The notes: a model not told the origin generated them from the sequence alone. A DNA stretch of 64,000 nt from Podospora pseudocomata (GCF_035222375.1 NW_026946363.1:4092001-4156000); one strand, 5' to 3'; counted from the stretch's first letter, positions 1-11,187 are shown. A program made the numbers and translations.

Positions 1-1088
1 CCCCATCGAAGCAACGCAACCATCAATGAAGACACCCAGACTGACGGTAGATTTCATCAGTGGTTGAAGTGCGGGAAGCCTGAGAGCTCACAAGTGCAAC
101 TTAGATGGGTCGCCATGCCTTGATATCTGCCGCTTCGATGAAACAACGAGGTGAGGTGGTGGGGGCGTGCTGCAAGCGGACCATTTCGTCGAGAATTTCT
201 TCAGCATCTGAACAAAACTTGCGGGTGATAGACTCGGCAGAAATATTGGCGTTTTATTGGCGGTAGTCCGGATTGGAATGGTCATGGAGGGTGCCCGGTC
301 GACATCTGCCAATATGAATACCAGACCTCGCTCTTGGACAAATCCGCTGCCCCTTCTCCTGTGTATTCAGACATATTGTCGAGTTTTTCGACCAACTGAA
401 CCACCAGTGTTTATCTATAACCCAATTCAGGACTCCCTGGACGGATTGCCCGAACCAGCACCGATGTGGAACCAGCATGATTGGTTTCCTTCACGATGGA
501 CTATCGCTCGCTCTCCAGAAGTTCCCGCACACCCAATAGGGCTTCCACAGCAAGTTATCCGTCACCGCCTGTTCCAAAAGTTGCCCGACTGGTCGACAAC
601 ATGTACCCTAGGGTCTTCTTGTGTGTCCGGCTGCCACGTGATGGATGGTGTGAGAGTTGGTGATTGTTTCCTGGATACTTGGGGGCCTTCTCGGAACATG
701 GCTAGAACATGAGCTGGGCTGGCCAGTGGGTAGTTGAGGTGAGATGGCCGTGTTGGATGCTGTCGGTGTGTACAGGTATGCCAATCGCTGTCGAGGGTAG
801 CTCCCTGCCCAACCCTAGGTAGTTTGTCATCACTTCCGCTCCTGCGAGAGTGTCTTGCCCCGAGCCTTACTTGCCTAGAACACGTGTAATGACATGAACC
901 GCAGTATACCAGTTTCTTTTTTTCCGTCGTCAGTGACCAGACGACAAGCTCCACGACAACCCCTTTATAGCCCAACCGTTTACCCTTTCCATGAGGCTGT
1001 GGATTTCGGAAAACAAAAGTCTTGACACCACCGGACCTTTTTCTGACTTTTGTCCCTATCTCCATCTAAATGATAACCCTGCCACAAG
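1..1088. other. intergenic, upstream of the first gene
   Basis: I see no convincing gene here. Reading frames on both strands lack fungal codon bias, recognisable motifs or a good start context. The last 150 bases are pyrimidine- and A-rich and lead into the start codon at 1089, so they probably contain its promoter and leader. Confidence 0.5.
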
Positions 1089-1710
1089 ATGGCCGATCCT
1101 GCTCAATGCAACCCCGAGGCGCAATGTTGCCTGACTGATGGCGCAGACCACCAAGGAGGTGATGTGAACCCACACCACCTACACGACACACCTGCGGATG
1201 TCGACTCCATTGACGAACAAACCACAACCACATCGACCTCTGGCGACGGTGAAGAGGTCCACGGCAATTGTGTCAGCCCTGATGACCCACCGCCACCTCT
1301 AGAATCATCCGGCAACTCTGCTTCCGTGGCTGGCATTGCCTCCAGGCTTAATCTCTCTAGCCATGCGGCAAGCTCGTCTGGTCGAGCTTGGTCCATTTCC
1401 TCCAGGTAAGCGCGCTACTGGCCATGGTGATGGATGACATGATGAATGCTGATTGTCCTTTAGATTGACGCTGTCTGACAACGGGGACGACAGCGCTGTT
1501 GGTGATCACGGTACCGGCATCGTGATGTCGTTCCTGGACAGCGACAGAGAGAATCTACCTTCCCGATTTCTAAACCCGGCCTATGAGAGGACCACCGGAG
1601 AGAGTCAAAACCGAGTTGCGATCTTGTTGGCCGATGATGTTGCGGTACCCGGAATCATTCCACCACCGTACCTGTACCCGGCCGAGATCGCGCTGGAGGA
1701 TCTGCTTTGA
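1089..1710 (+). CDS. hypothetical protein, two exons, possibly truncated by a frame break
   Basis: Function not recognised. Exon 1 is 1089-1405 and exon 2 is 1464-1710, joined in phase 2 across a 58-nt intron that starts GTAAGC, has a CTGAT branch-like site and ends TTTAG. The predicted product is 187 residues: an acidic, Ser/Thr/Asp-rich, probably disordered N-terminal half, then a segment with ordered character (AILLADDVAVPG near residue 155). The start has a good context (AAGATGGCC). The stop is suspect. Just before it, at a TTT run near 1708, the next reading frame opens and continues with acidic and basic residues typical of coding sequence, so the gene may be longer and interrupted by one base, or may use an undetected intron. 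Confidence 0.5.
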
Positions 1711-3514
1711 CGAGGGCATGCCTGAGTGGGATTCAGAGATGTATGGAGATGTGCGTTGTCGTTGGCGGAAACAATGGGACGATGTACGGAGAGCAGAAGA
1801 CGAGCGAGAAGACCAGACACCAGCAGCTTCGATGCGCAGACAGATAAGCCACCAGTGGGGTACGGGCCTTCCTCCTCCGTCAAGCAGATTATGTCCGGAG
1901 GCAGGAGTATATGGTAATAATTGGAATTCGAATTGGGCTTCCGGGGGCAAGAAGTTTGAAAAATTTCAAAAAGCATGTCGCCACTGCAGACCGCTTGTTC
2001 TAGGATGTTCCCTAACCCACGCAATCTTCAACACTACTGCCCCTTTGTTGCTTTTTCCTAGACCGCATACTTCTTTCAGCTTGTATGGATGCCATCAAGA
2101 GCAACATAAACCATCCGACATGGCGATCCCCTCAACAAGTGCCAACATCATGGAGAGATGTCAGCCAGCTGACCAGTGCTTACGCCATCTACAGTCTTAT
2201 ATCGGAGACCTCCGGCATAATGATTGGGCCACGGTGACAAATCACCGTCCGACAACCAAACCTCCATATGTTTGAGCCAGTCGGACGGCAACCTACATTG
2301 AACCCCGCCCCAGTGACCAGGAAACGTTATAGGGTATCCCGTCCCGCCGACCCAATCGTGTACGTTCCTGCGTGCTCCTCCTGTTCTCTGCATGAGCCCT
2401 CGAGCTGATGGTCATTATGCGATGAATTGCTTGGCAGAATTCGACATGATAGGGTATACTTAATCACCGACGTCCAACTCCACCAACCGGCCTTTTCATA
2501 CGACAAAGGCGCTGAAACAGAGCTATATATGGGTCCCACAAGGGACGTTCCCGGCTCCGTTAGCCGGTCTCCGCCCGGGAGCAACCGAATTGAGATCGCC
2601 GTACGTTAATCGCTGGTAATCGCCCTAAAACCCCAGTCCCGACGACCCCTGGTGAAGATCATCAGCTTGGCAAACCGGGGAGGAATCCCCCAAGTGGAGA
2701 GCGGAGCACAGATGCAAGAGGATGCGTTGTGGGCACTCGGCCGGTGGTCCAAATGCATTTATGCGGTCTGTGAGGTAGTGCTTCATGCGTTGACACAACT
2801 TTCCAGATCCCCATCGAGACACGAAGACTGTTCTAGGTGTCCAGTGATACCAACAAGGCCTCAAAGAAGCAGCTTTGCTGACACCAGTACCGACTTCGCT
2901 TTCAAAGATGGCTCCAGCTTCCCTTGGGCTTAGTGACCTCTACCATCGCCTGGCAAACTACCAACAATGCGAAGCCCAGGATGATAATCACCAACGTTAC
3001 CAAGTTTTGTGACAGGTTCTGGACAACATAGGAACCTTGCAGCCTACCTGAGAAGCAAGACAATGATCTGCTTCGTAGCCCAGAGCTGTTTTCGGTCTCG
3101 TGCTGAAGGGATGTGGTCCCTGCGCTTCATATCATTGCCTTCGCCTGTATGTCTGGATGCAAACTGACTAGCCCGCGAAACCGATGCATGGGATGGGAAC
3201 GCCGATGATAGCCTGACGGGCGGGATCTCTGTTGTTTGCGAAGTTTGTGAGGTGAACCCAACGGCAGGGAAGAGCGAGGAAAAAATGCTTACCAAAGTCT
3301 TTAGTTGCCAGTACATCAATGCTTCTGACCTTGCTCACCCTTTGAACTCTGAGATTTTGACCTGAATCCTGGGCTTCGAATTTCTGCCATGGACTCGATG
3401 AACAACCCTGCTTAATACCCGCTTCATGGACAACAGCCGGGTGACGATATCGATACACGAAGTCATGATACTTTGACCGCGCCCAGCCCTTTTAACAACC
3501 TCCTTCCCGGATCC
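1711..3514. other. mostly noncoding; possible 3' remnant of the first gene
   Basis: From about 1708 to 1920 the plus strand carries coding-like sequence in a shifted frame, which could be the lost end of the gene at 1089. From about 1950 to 3514 I find no reading frame with coding character. The last part must contain the promoter of the bZIP gene at 3515. Confidence 0.4.
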
Positions 3515-4339
3515 ATGGAACAAGAGGCCTATGGCTTGCCCGAAGTCGAATTCTCAGCACCCCCCTGGAGGGGATACCAGGAGCCTTATGGCTTGGACAA
3601 CGATATTATCGAGGCACAGCCACTAGTCGTTACCGACCCTTGGCACCCCAGATATGCTTACCCCATATTCATGCGAACCATCGATGCAAATCAGCCAGGA
3701 ACCGGCTCATTTTTTGTCACCTGCCTCTAGTAATCCCGAAATTGCACAGCATCAGTCCCTTGAACAGGACCAAGATCAAGTGCTTCGATGGAAGCCACCG
3801 TCGACCCCCTGTTCGCCAGCGAGGAAGAAGAACAGCGTCTCGCGAACCCTTAGTCCGTCGTCGCCTCCAGAAGCAACCCCCGCCGAAACACAAGACCAGC
3901 TAGAGAAAGCCCAGGCTCGCCGCCGCAAAATCAAGTCTCAATCAAGACTGAAGGCAAAAACAACTTGGCAAAATCTTGTGTCGGAATCCGCTGCCTTACA
4001 GAATCAGAATGCAGACCTTGCTGCCCAGTTGAGGTCGCTGGGGGAGCAGATTCTTGGGTTGAGGAACCAACTGTTGGTTCATGCGCACTGTGATGGGAGC
4101 ATCGCCGAGTGTTTAACGCAAACTGCTGACAAGATGTGAGTTAAATGATCTTTTCTTAGACTATGGCCGGAGCTGCTCGAGATACTAACTTGAACGTGAA
4201 CGTATGTAGAGTTGCAACGGCTGAACAGCAATTTCAGCACAGCAGGAGTTGTCAAACTTGTTCCGTCCCTACTGTATCGGCGGAGACGACCGCAGCGTTT
4301 GTTGCTAACGAGGAGGAAGCTTATCAGGACGAAGCTTGA
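3515..4339 (+). pseudogene. bZIP transcription factor (ATF-like), apparently frameshifted
   Basis: A basic-leucine-zipper segment lies at about 3900-4110: an Arg/Lys-rich stretch (ARRRKIKSQSRLKAK) followed by a leucine heptad coiled coil and the sequence LLVHAHCDGSI, which matches the LLxHAxC tail of fungal ATF/CREB-like factors. The 3' intron is clear: 4136-4209, donor GTGAGT, branch TACTAAC, acceptor GTAG, joining in phase 2 to a final exon that ends with TGA at 4337-4339. The 5' part (ATG at 3515) is in a different frame from the bZIP part. Dropping one T from the T6 run at 3710-3715 would join them into about 249 residues, with the later intron still in phase. A weak intron between about 3629 and 3698 is the alternative. 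If neither holds, translation could start at ATG 3654 and give a shorter protein that keeps the zipper. Expected role: nuclear DNA-binding regulator. Confidence 0.6.
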
Positions 4340-5460
4340 CGACCTTTTCGACGAAGCACGAGATTGCGATGATTTGGGGATATGTTTCCACCTCAATAAT
4401 ATACGAGGCGTTGGTTAGGGGTAGGTGTGCTGGAAAGCTGGCTGCTAGGTCCAAAAAAATGATACCCCCGAAAGCGATTGGAATGATAAAATGGGTGTTT
4501 TTGGGAAGCATGTTGAAGGCTTTTCTCGGGATTGTTTGCTTTTTGTTAGGGGTTCTTCGGTATAACACGCTTTGTTTGGGTTTTTCTCATTGGCTGTGAG
4601 CGCTTCGACGGCTCGAGTCTTGCGCTGGGTCTTTCAAGATGATAAAACTTCTATAAACTCATGCAAAAATTTCTCGGACCACAGATTAATCATAACCTGA
4701 GGCATCTGCTCCGTTTGAAGGTGATATCCAATACATGATGGTATCACCAAGGCAGAAGAGGCCGCCAAGGTATTTACAGCTGTGCAGCCCTGCAAAATGG
4801 CGGATTTCAAGTGGCTATTTAGCGCCTCGGTTCCATTTTTACCAAGCCCAGGTCCTCAGCCGGCCGCCGTGTGACTCAGCCCGGGGTATTGAGCAAACAC
4901 TAAGCACCACTAAGAATTGTTGTTGATCTACAACGACGAGCCTGAAGAACTGGGCTGTGGCGCGTACTCCCTTGCCGTCAAGGACATGATAAATGCGACG
5001 CAACTGTCAAACGCAGTTATAAGTTGGCCTTCATCCCTTTTTAAAGCTGTGCCATACCGCCTCTTGTTTGATCCAAACGTGGTTGGTTTTCCGTTTGCCA
5101 ATCGTCGAGGTCATATTTCGAAGAAAGCCAAGTTGCCCCTTCCTCACCCTCTCTCTTGTCATCTCGCATATCTTCTATCCTGGGTTGCTCTTGCTCAAAA
5201 CTTGTTATCGGAATTTAAACCACCCCGACCGTTGCATTTGAAATCGATTTTTTTCTTAAAAAAGAAATAGGCAAATTCCCCCCACCAGGAGACAACAGCT
5301 GGCGTAAAAGAGGAAAGTCAGCAGAAGAGGTCACCTTCCTCCCCCCCCACCACCAAGTGAGCCTCTCAACCCCACTCACAACAACCACAACACTCAACAC
5401 TCAACAACAACAACAATAATAACCACCACTGAATACGGCGTGTAGTCAACAACAGCCAAT
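4340..5460. other. intergenic between bZIP and RNA cyclase genes
   Basis: No gene supported. The last 120 bases are rich in CA, CT and AAC repeats, which is typical of the leader just before a fungal start codon (5461). The promoter of the RNA cyclase gene should lie here. Confidence 0.5.
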
Positions 5461-6802
5461 ATGGAAAAGCAACGACCCGTTATCGAACTCGACGGGAGGA
5501 CAGGTGAAGGAGGCGGCCAGCTGGTGCGCATAGCATGTGCACTCGCCGCCGTCGCCACCGTCCCAATCCGCATAACACATGTCCGTGGGAATCGTGAAGG
5601 CCCTCGGGGAGGTGCCAAAGGCGGAGGTTAGTTTCTTGTTTTCCTCCCCTCATCACTGCCCTTTGACTAACAAACTCCCCGTAGGTCTCAAATCCCAACA
5701 CGTCACCGCCATCGAATATCTCGCCACAGTAACCAACGCCGAAGTCGACGGACTCTCCGTCGGCTCTCACACCCTCGATTTCCGCCCTCGCCTCAAGCCC
5801 TCCTCCCTCAAATCCCGCACCATCAAGATCGAAGCCGACTCCCCCGCCGCTTCGACCCTCCTCATCTTCCAGGCCATCTTTCCCTTCCTCCTATTTTCTG
5901 GCAGCAGCGACAAGGTCGACGAGCCAATGACGCTCGAGCTCTCGGGCGGAACCAACGTCTCCTTCTCCCTCAGCTACGAGTACCTCGACCAAGTCCTCTT
6001 ACCAACCCTCGAAAACGCCTTTGGCATCGTCGTGCAGCGGAAGCTGATTTCCCGCGGGTGGAGTCTGGGTAAAGCATCACGGGGAAAGTGCTCGTTTCAG
6101 TTCAACCCTCTTAGGGCAGGGGAGACGTTAACGTTCAAGGACAATGGGTTGGGCGAGATTTACGGCGGTGGTCCGGGGGATGTCGATCTCGAAGCTATTG
6201 ACGTGTCGATGATCGTCCCCTTTGCCATGCAAGAGTCCATGATGCAGGCACTCGTGACAGACTTGGAGGAGATGTTTCCTGATGTGGAGGTCAATTTCAA
6301 GGTGACGGAGGATTCGGGGCAGGACTCGAGGATATACGTCCTGCTGGTAGGAAGGTCGGGCGAACTAAGGTGGGGGAGGGATATGCTCACTTCGACGCCG
6401 AAGAAGACAAAGGCTAAGGGGTCGGCGATGAGCTCGGAGTCGTTGAGCCAGAGTTTGTCGAGGAAGTTGTGCAAGGAACTGTTTGACGAAGTTTCTGCGG
6501 GGGGCGTGGTGGATGAGTTTTTGCAGGACCAGCTGGCGATTTTCCAGGCTTTGGCTGAGGGAAAGACGTCGTTCCCGCGGACTCATGATGAGAATGGCGA
6601 GTTGGAGCAGGCCATGAACAAGCTCAGCCTGGATGAGAAGTTACGGAAGGATAAGACTATCATTCCGTTTGGAGAGGGGAGTTTGCATGCCAAGACAGCC
6701 AGGTGGGTGACGGCGGAGCTGTTGCCTGAGGTCAAGTGGTACAACAAGGGGAGGATATGCCATGGTGTTGGTATGCAGATGGAGAAGGTGTCAACGCGGT
6801 AA
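5461..6802 (+). CDS. rtcA: RNA 3'-terminal phosphate cyclase
   Basis: Converts an RNA 3'-phosphate to a 2',3'-cyclic phosphate through adenylylated enzyme and RNA intermediates. Exon 1 is 5461-5626 and exon 2 is 5685-6802, giving 427 residues. The 58-nt intron has a TGACTAAC branch and a TAG acceptor, and the join restores GGAKGGGLKSQHV, the glycine-rich block of the family. Family signatures: ELDGRTGEGGGQLVR at the N terminus (residues about 9-23), LELSGGTNVSFS in the middle, and GEGSLHAKTA near the C terminus, whose His (about residue 390) corresponds to the adenylated histidine of RtcA. That His argues for an active cyclase rather than the catalytically inert Rcl1 relative of ribosome biogenesis. 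The start is the first ATG after a CA-rich leader. The neighbouring minus-strand gene also acts on RNA (tRNA), but they are convergent, not co-transcribed. Confidence 0.93.
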
Positions 6803-7129
6803 AGAGGCATACCTGAATGCACTGTTGTCGTGGCCATTTGTGGTGGCTATAAGGCAGCGGTAGTAGCAGTGGAACAACCACATTGGTTTGGACCAGTATT
6901 GGCTTTTTGGGGAATCTCCTGGTCTGGGAATTAGTTATTTGACACCACACAGATACTAATCTGAACGAAATCTCTTGGCATCTGTGATGTCTCAAGAAGG
7001 ATTTCGAGGTTTATCTGAAACTGATTAGTGCCGAGGCGCATGTGTTGGAAGTAAAGCCGTCATTCAATGGTGATTGATGGATCATCGAGGTTGGGTTCAC
7101 AGGTTATATTGGCTTTTACTTTACTGTGT
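6803..7129. other. intergenic between convergent genes
   Basis: Shared 3' region of the RNA cyclase (+) and t6A dehydratase (-) genes. It presumably holds both 3' untranslated regions. No other feature seen. Confidence 0.5.
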
Positions 7130-8774
7130 TCAAGGCCTGTGCCGTTCATAGGCCTCGGCCTCCTTTTGCTGCCTCTCCACGAGCTCGATGACCTCTTGGC
7201 TGTAGAGGTCCTCGAGAGACTTGCCGCCCAAAAGCACCTCTTTCTGATGCCTGACAGCCTCCTCCTTGGTCATGCAGACCAAGTCACGGAGCCTGAGGTT
7301 GGAAGACTTTTGCTCGTCTTTGCCCTCGCCGATGCGGACGAGGGTGGTGGTGGCGGGCTTCCTCCACCGGATGAGCATGAGCTTTGTGGGGACGCCGGTC
7401 ACGGCACTTCTGCCTCTGAAGGCCTCTTCGACCAAGAAGGCGATGTCTCCGGGTGTGATGGGCACCTTGAGACCGACGCAGACGTCGGTGCGGCCTCCTT
7501 CGATCATGCGCACCACCTTCTCCTCGCTGGCCTGGACGTAGGCAAGGATGGCCTCGTACATCTTGTCGCGGGCCTTGGCGGGTTGGTAGTCCATTGGGTA
7601 GCCTGAGCGGTTGTTAGCGTGTGTCGGTTTCAGCGAGGGGTAGAGACAGTGAGAATCAGCTTACCGGTGATCTTCAAAATGACATGATTCGCAGCCACAT
7701 ATCCAAAAACCGCCGGCATAGTTCCCAACACGGGCAGAATCCTCACCCTAAAATCCGGCAGCGCACCCAAATCCCCAACATCCCCCTTCTTGAACTCCTC
7801 CTCCGACAGCGGCAAAAGCGCCGCCTTGCCCTCGCCCATCTTCTCGGTCGAGTACACCACCGGAATCCCGCTCGTGACCCCCAAAAGCTTCAGCTTCCTC
7901 CTCGTCGCCCTGGAAAGCCCATCCTCGAAACTCGCCCCGATATCCCCCACCATCACCCTGGTGGGATCGCTCTTCGTGCCCGCCCCCATGGCCGAAATCA
8001 CAGGCAGCCCATTGTCGTGACAGTACTTGAGCAGCTCGACCTTGCTCTCAATGTTGTCAATTGCATCAATCACAAAATCCGGCCTCTGCCCGCCTTCCCA
8101 ATCCCCGAGTAGATCCCCCGCCACCGACCCATCAAACTTTTGAAGCCTCAGATCAAACTTTGTCCACGGTGTTATGGCGCACAACCTGCGCTGGAGACAC
8201 TGGACTTTGGGGAGACCGACGTCTGCGAGGGTGGCGACGGCGTGACGGTTGAGAGAGGAGAGGGTGACTTGGTCAAAGTCAATGAGGCGGATTTTGCTCA
8301 CGCCGGAACGGGAGAGGGCGGCGCAGGCGTGGGAGCCGACGCCGCCGCAGCCGACGATGATCACGAAGGAATTGCGGAGTTTGGAGAGGCCTTGGTCGGA
8401 GAGGAAGACGCGGTTGCGGGCGAGCTGCTCGAGGATAAGCTCGTCATCGAAGTCGCCTGCTTGGGCGCGCTGGGCGAGGAGGAAGTTGTGTTCGTCTTCT
8501 TTGTCGGGTTTGGGGAGGGGGCCGACGCGGGTGAGCTAGGGGGAGGGGGATATTAGCGGTTTTTGGGTGTGGGAGAGGGCCAGGGGGGAGGGGGGTTTAC
8601 TTTTTGGACGCCGGATTCGTCGTCGCCCGGGTTGGGGATGGACTGCTTTAAGCGGTTGAGCCGTGAGTCTTTTTGGAGTCGTTGGTAGCTAAGGATTGCG
8701 CCGGCGGCGACGGCTGCGGAGACGACGGCTGTTGCGGCTAGTTGCACCTTGTTGTTGCTGGTGAGGGATGACAT
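7130..8774 (-). CDS. TCD1: tRNA threonylcarbamoyladenosine dehydratase (Tcd1/Tcd2, TcdA family)
   Basis: An E1-like ThiF-fold enzyme that uses ATP to cyclise t6A at position 37 of ANN-decoding tRNAs to ct6A; the yeast proteins Tcd1/Tcd2 sit on mitochondria. Three exons: 8774-8601, 8535-7665 and 7602-7130 (introns of 65 and 62 nt, donors GTAAAC and GTAAG, acceptors TAG and CAG), giving 505 residues. A hydrophobic segment near residues 10-30 (AATAVVSAAVAAGAILS) is a likely membrane anchor. The nucleotide-binding motif VGCGGVGSHA, then DFDQVTLSSLNRHAVAT and DFVIDAIDNIESK, are hallmark ThiF/E1 blocks. The C-terminal extension (DVCVGLKVP, GVPTKLMLIRW) resembles that of the fungal proteins. Somewhat longer than the yeast proteins (about 430-450). 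Which of the two yeast paralogues it corresponds to cannot be decided here. Confidence 0.92.
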
Positions 8775-9660
8775 TGTGGATGTGGGAGAAGAGTAATTTG
8801 ATGGGGTATCGCGTTGGTTAGGTGTTCATTGCATCATTTCCTCGTATATATGGTAGAAAGCGAGACGAAGGTGCGCTGCGCTTGGATATTGGCCCGAAAT
8901 ACTTTGGTATGCTGTCGCAAAACTCGACTTTTTGGCCGCAAAAAAGTGATCCAAACTTTCTCCAGTTGGGTCTCGTCATTGGCGTTGAGACAGGGGTCTA
9001 AGCCTTAGTTGCCTGCCGGATATCTGTGAGCTGATAGCCAAGTGCCACTATCCCTACCTGGGTTAGAGGCGATCTTAAGCTCCGGCATTCTGGCCCCCTG
9101 TTGACGCCGTTGGTGTTGGTGTCTTTTCCAACGTCCAACTGCATTCTTTCACAGTTGATCAAAACCTCAATAAACTCACTCTGAACTTTTTTGGTCTCGG
9201 ATTTCCCGGTTGCAATGTTTAGAATCCTGGACCCGAACACGATATGAGGCTTCTCGCATTCGGGATTTGAACCCCTACAAGAGACAACACACAGTTTTCA
9301 CAAGGGTCTTCTTGCTCGCAATCGCATTCGGGTTCGCCTCATGTGGAGCGATGGAACCTCCAGAACTGACCTCCAACATGGAACCCCGCGTTGCCGTTCA
9401 CCGCAGACGATTCAAAGCCAACGATTACTGTTGCTGTCACATGCAGCACTAGATCCAACCGTCTCAAGAAACTGAACAGACTACAATCGTGCATATGCAG
9501 GAGAGAGCTTCTGAAGCTTCGGCCACCAATCGACCCGGGGAGGTATGCTTAAGGGTCAGTTCATCAGTGATAGGGTCCAATTGGAGAGCCTCCATAACCA
9601 TGCCTATCCCCGCAAATGTAACCCAGTATGCGTTGAAGAGGGGTCATGGTGGACCAGATT

Positions 9661-9690
9661 CCCCTGAGCAAAGTCAGCTGAGCTCAGGGG
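9661..9690 (+). promoter_or_regulatory. perfect 9-bp inverted repeat with two CCCCT/AGGGG stress elements
   Basis: CCCCTGAGC at 9661-9669 is matched exactly by its reverse complement GCTCAGGGG at 9682-9690, with a second palindrome, TCAGCTGA, at 9674-9681 between them. Each arm contains CCCCT/AGGGG, the core of the yeast STRE bound by Msn2/4-type zinc fingers. It sits 112 nt before the SDR start codon and directly upstream of a TATA-like box. Regulation of the SDR gene is an inference. Confidence 0.45.
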
Positions 9691-9702
9691 CTGTTCTACA
9701 TA

Positions 9703-9710
9703 CATATAAG
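9703..9710 (+). promoter_or_regulatory. TATA-like box of the SDR gene
   Basis: CATATAAG lies 12 nt after the inverted repeat and about 90 nt before the ATG at 9802. The spacing leaves room for a short leader, consistent with the CA-rich bases just before the ATG. Confidence 0.35.
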
Positions 9711-9801
9711 AAGGGACCTATCTTGCTGTGCCAGTCCATATTTCGCAGGTAGATTTTACCAGATAACAATTGCATCACTATCCTCAACCTCACCCAACAA
9801 A

Positions 9802-10572
9802 ATGGCCAAGACAGTCCTCATCACCGGTGCCGCTGGCGGTCTCGGAAAGGCAATCGCCGATGCTTTCCTCGCCGGCGGTGCCAATGTTGCCGTGTGCGAC
9901 GTCAACCCTCAACGAATCACGGCTGTCGAAGAGGAATGGACCAAGTCCTATGACGGCAAATTCCTCGCTCAACAAGCCGACGTAACAGACGAGGCCGCTT
10001 TCCAAAGTCTTGTCGATGCCACTGTCTCCAAATTCGGCCGCCTGGACGTTTTAATCAACAACGCCGGCGTCATGGATGACTTCTCTCCCGTTGGCGCATG
10101 CTCCAAGGAGACATGGGACCGTGTCCTCAACATCAACCTCAGCGGGCCATACACCACCTCCAAGGTCGCCATCGCCCAGTTCGAGAAGCAAGATCCCGTC
10201 GGTGGCATCATCATCAACATGGGCTCCAACGCCAGCATTCATGGATTCAAGGCCGGAGCGGCTTACACAGTATCCAAGGCTGGTGTCATGGCGTTGACCA
10301 AGAACACGGCAGGCTTCTACGGGCCAAAGGGTATCTACAGCATCGCATTGCTTCTGGGCGGCATGAACACCAACATTACCGATGCCTTCGCCAAGGGCAT
10401 GCACATGGAGGCGTTCCAAGCCATCTCTGCTTCTCAGTCGCCTGCGGGTCTCGAGAAAATGGTGCCTATTGAGAGCGTGGCCAAGTATTGCGTGTTTTTG
10501 TCAGAGAAGGATATTGCGACGAGCGCAAATGGGTCTTGCGTTGTGTTTAACAACAACTGGCCTGAGGCGTAA
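9802..10572 (+). CDS. short-chain dehydrogenase/reductase (classical SDR)
   Basis: Single-exon gene of 256 residues, the usual size of a classical SDR. It carries the NAD(P)-binding motif TGAAGGLG (residues 8-15), an Asp at the end of the second strand (VCDVN, about residue 33) that suggests preference for NAD(H), the structural NNAG (86-89), and the catalytic set Ser142, Tyr155 and Lys159 in YTVSK. No signal peptide or peroxisomal tail is visible, so it is probably cytosolic. The substrate cannot be told: the fold covers sugar, steroid, acyl and polyol oxidoreductases. It is not part of a visible biosynthetic cluster. The upstream inverted STRE pair and TATA-like box hint at stress or nutrient control. 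The start has a good context (CAAAATGGCC). Confidence 0.92.
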   Translation: MAKTVLITGAAGGLGKAIADAFLAGGANVAVCDVNPQRITAVEEEWTKSYDGKFLAQQADVTDEAAFQSLVDATVSKFGRLDVLINNAGVMDDFSPVGACSKETWDRVLNINLSGPYTTSKVAIAQFEKQDPVGGIIINMGSNASIHGFKAGAAYTVSKAGVMALTKNTAGFYGPKGIYSIALLLGGMNTNITDAFAKGMHMEAFQAISASQSPAGLEKMVPIESVAKYCVFLSEKDIATSANGSCVVFNNNWPEA

Positions 10573-11187
10573 ATGCGGGGTGCAAGGGAGTGCTGTGAGG
10601 AAAAGGGGCAAAGTAAATAAAGCGTGTAATTGGATGATACCTTGTTGATAGCACATGAATGACATGAGCATTATGACACAATTTTCAAACTGGGAGACGG
10701 ATTGCATGAAGGGGTTTATCAGTGTTTCTCAATGAACAATCCTGTCTTTATGGAGCTTTTGTTATTACTGATTCCACACGAGAAACGACTGTCCATGGCG
10801 TAGTGAAGGGGGCCCCTGTGCACCTTGTCACCTTCATTCCAGCACATAACGAATGTGGATCAAGGGAAAGCTAAAGTTGTTATAAGGATACCGTTTGTCA
10901 TTTCCATCATCGGTAAGGGGTGCTAACCAAGGCAGACTAACTTACAAAAACGAGAAGACTCAGCATTCCAACAAAAGAAGAATACAAATCAGGTGGGTTT
11001 ACAACAGGGAGCCCGGCAAGAAAACAAGTGCCAGTGCACTGAGACATATCAGAGAAACCCCAGATTCCATCCACCCGTTTCCTTCATACGCTCATAGATT
11101 GTCGTAGAATCCACCCCGTCAAAGTTGTCGGTATTGTCCCAGAGAGAACTTTGTCTGAATGCCGACTGTGACTACCAATGAAGGCAT
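10573..11187. other. intergenic between convergent genes
   Basis: 3' flanks of the SDR gene (+) and the secreted-protein gene (-). Somewhat A/T-rich just after 10572. No gene or repeat seen. Confidence 0.5.

Larger units (their letters stand above)
8775..9801. other. intergenic, divergent promoter region
   Basis: Lies between the start of the dehydratase (-) and the start of the SDR gene (+), so both promoters are here. The only structure I can point to is the inverted repeat at 9661-9690 and a TATA-like box just after it. Short reading frames here look random. Confidence 0.5.

Noticed and set aside
3629-3698. Intron explaining the bZIP frame switch
   Set aside because: The donor GTTACC is poor and no branch site is visible; a one-base break at T6 is simpler, though not proven.
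6510-6560. Possible loss of the catalytic His in the RNA cyclase (VDEFLQDQ)
   Set aside because: The adenylated His of this family lies further on, in the SLHAKTA block, where it is present.
9262-9274. GGGATTTGAACCC, like the T-loop of a minus-strand tRNA
   Set aside because: The T stem pairs over only three bases and no anticodon or acceptor arm can be folded around it.
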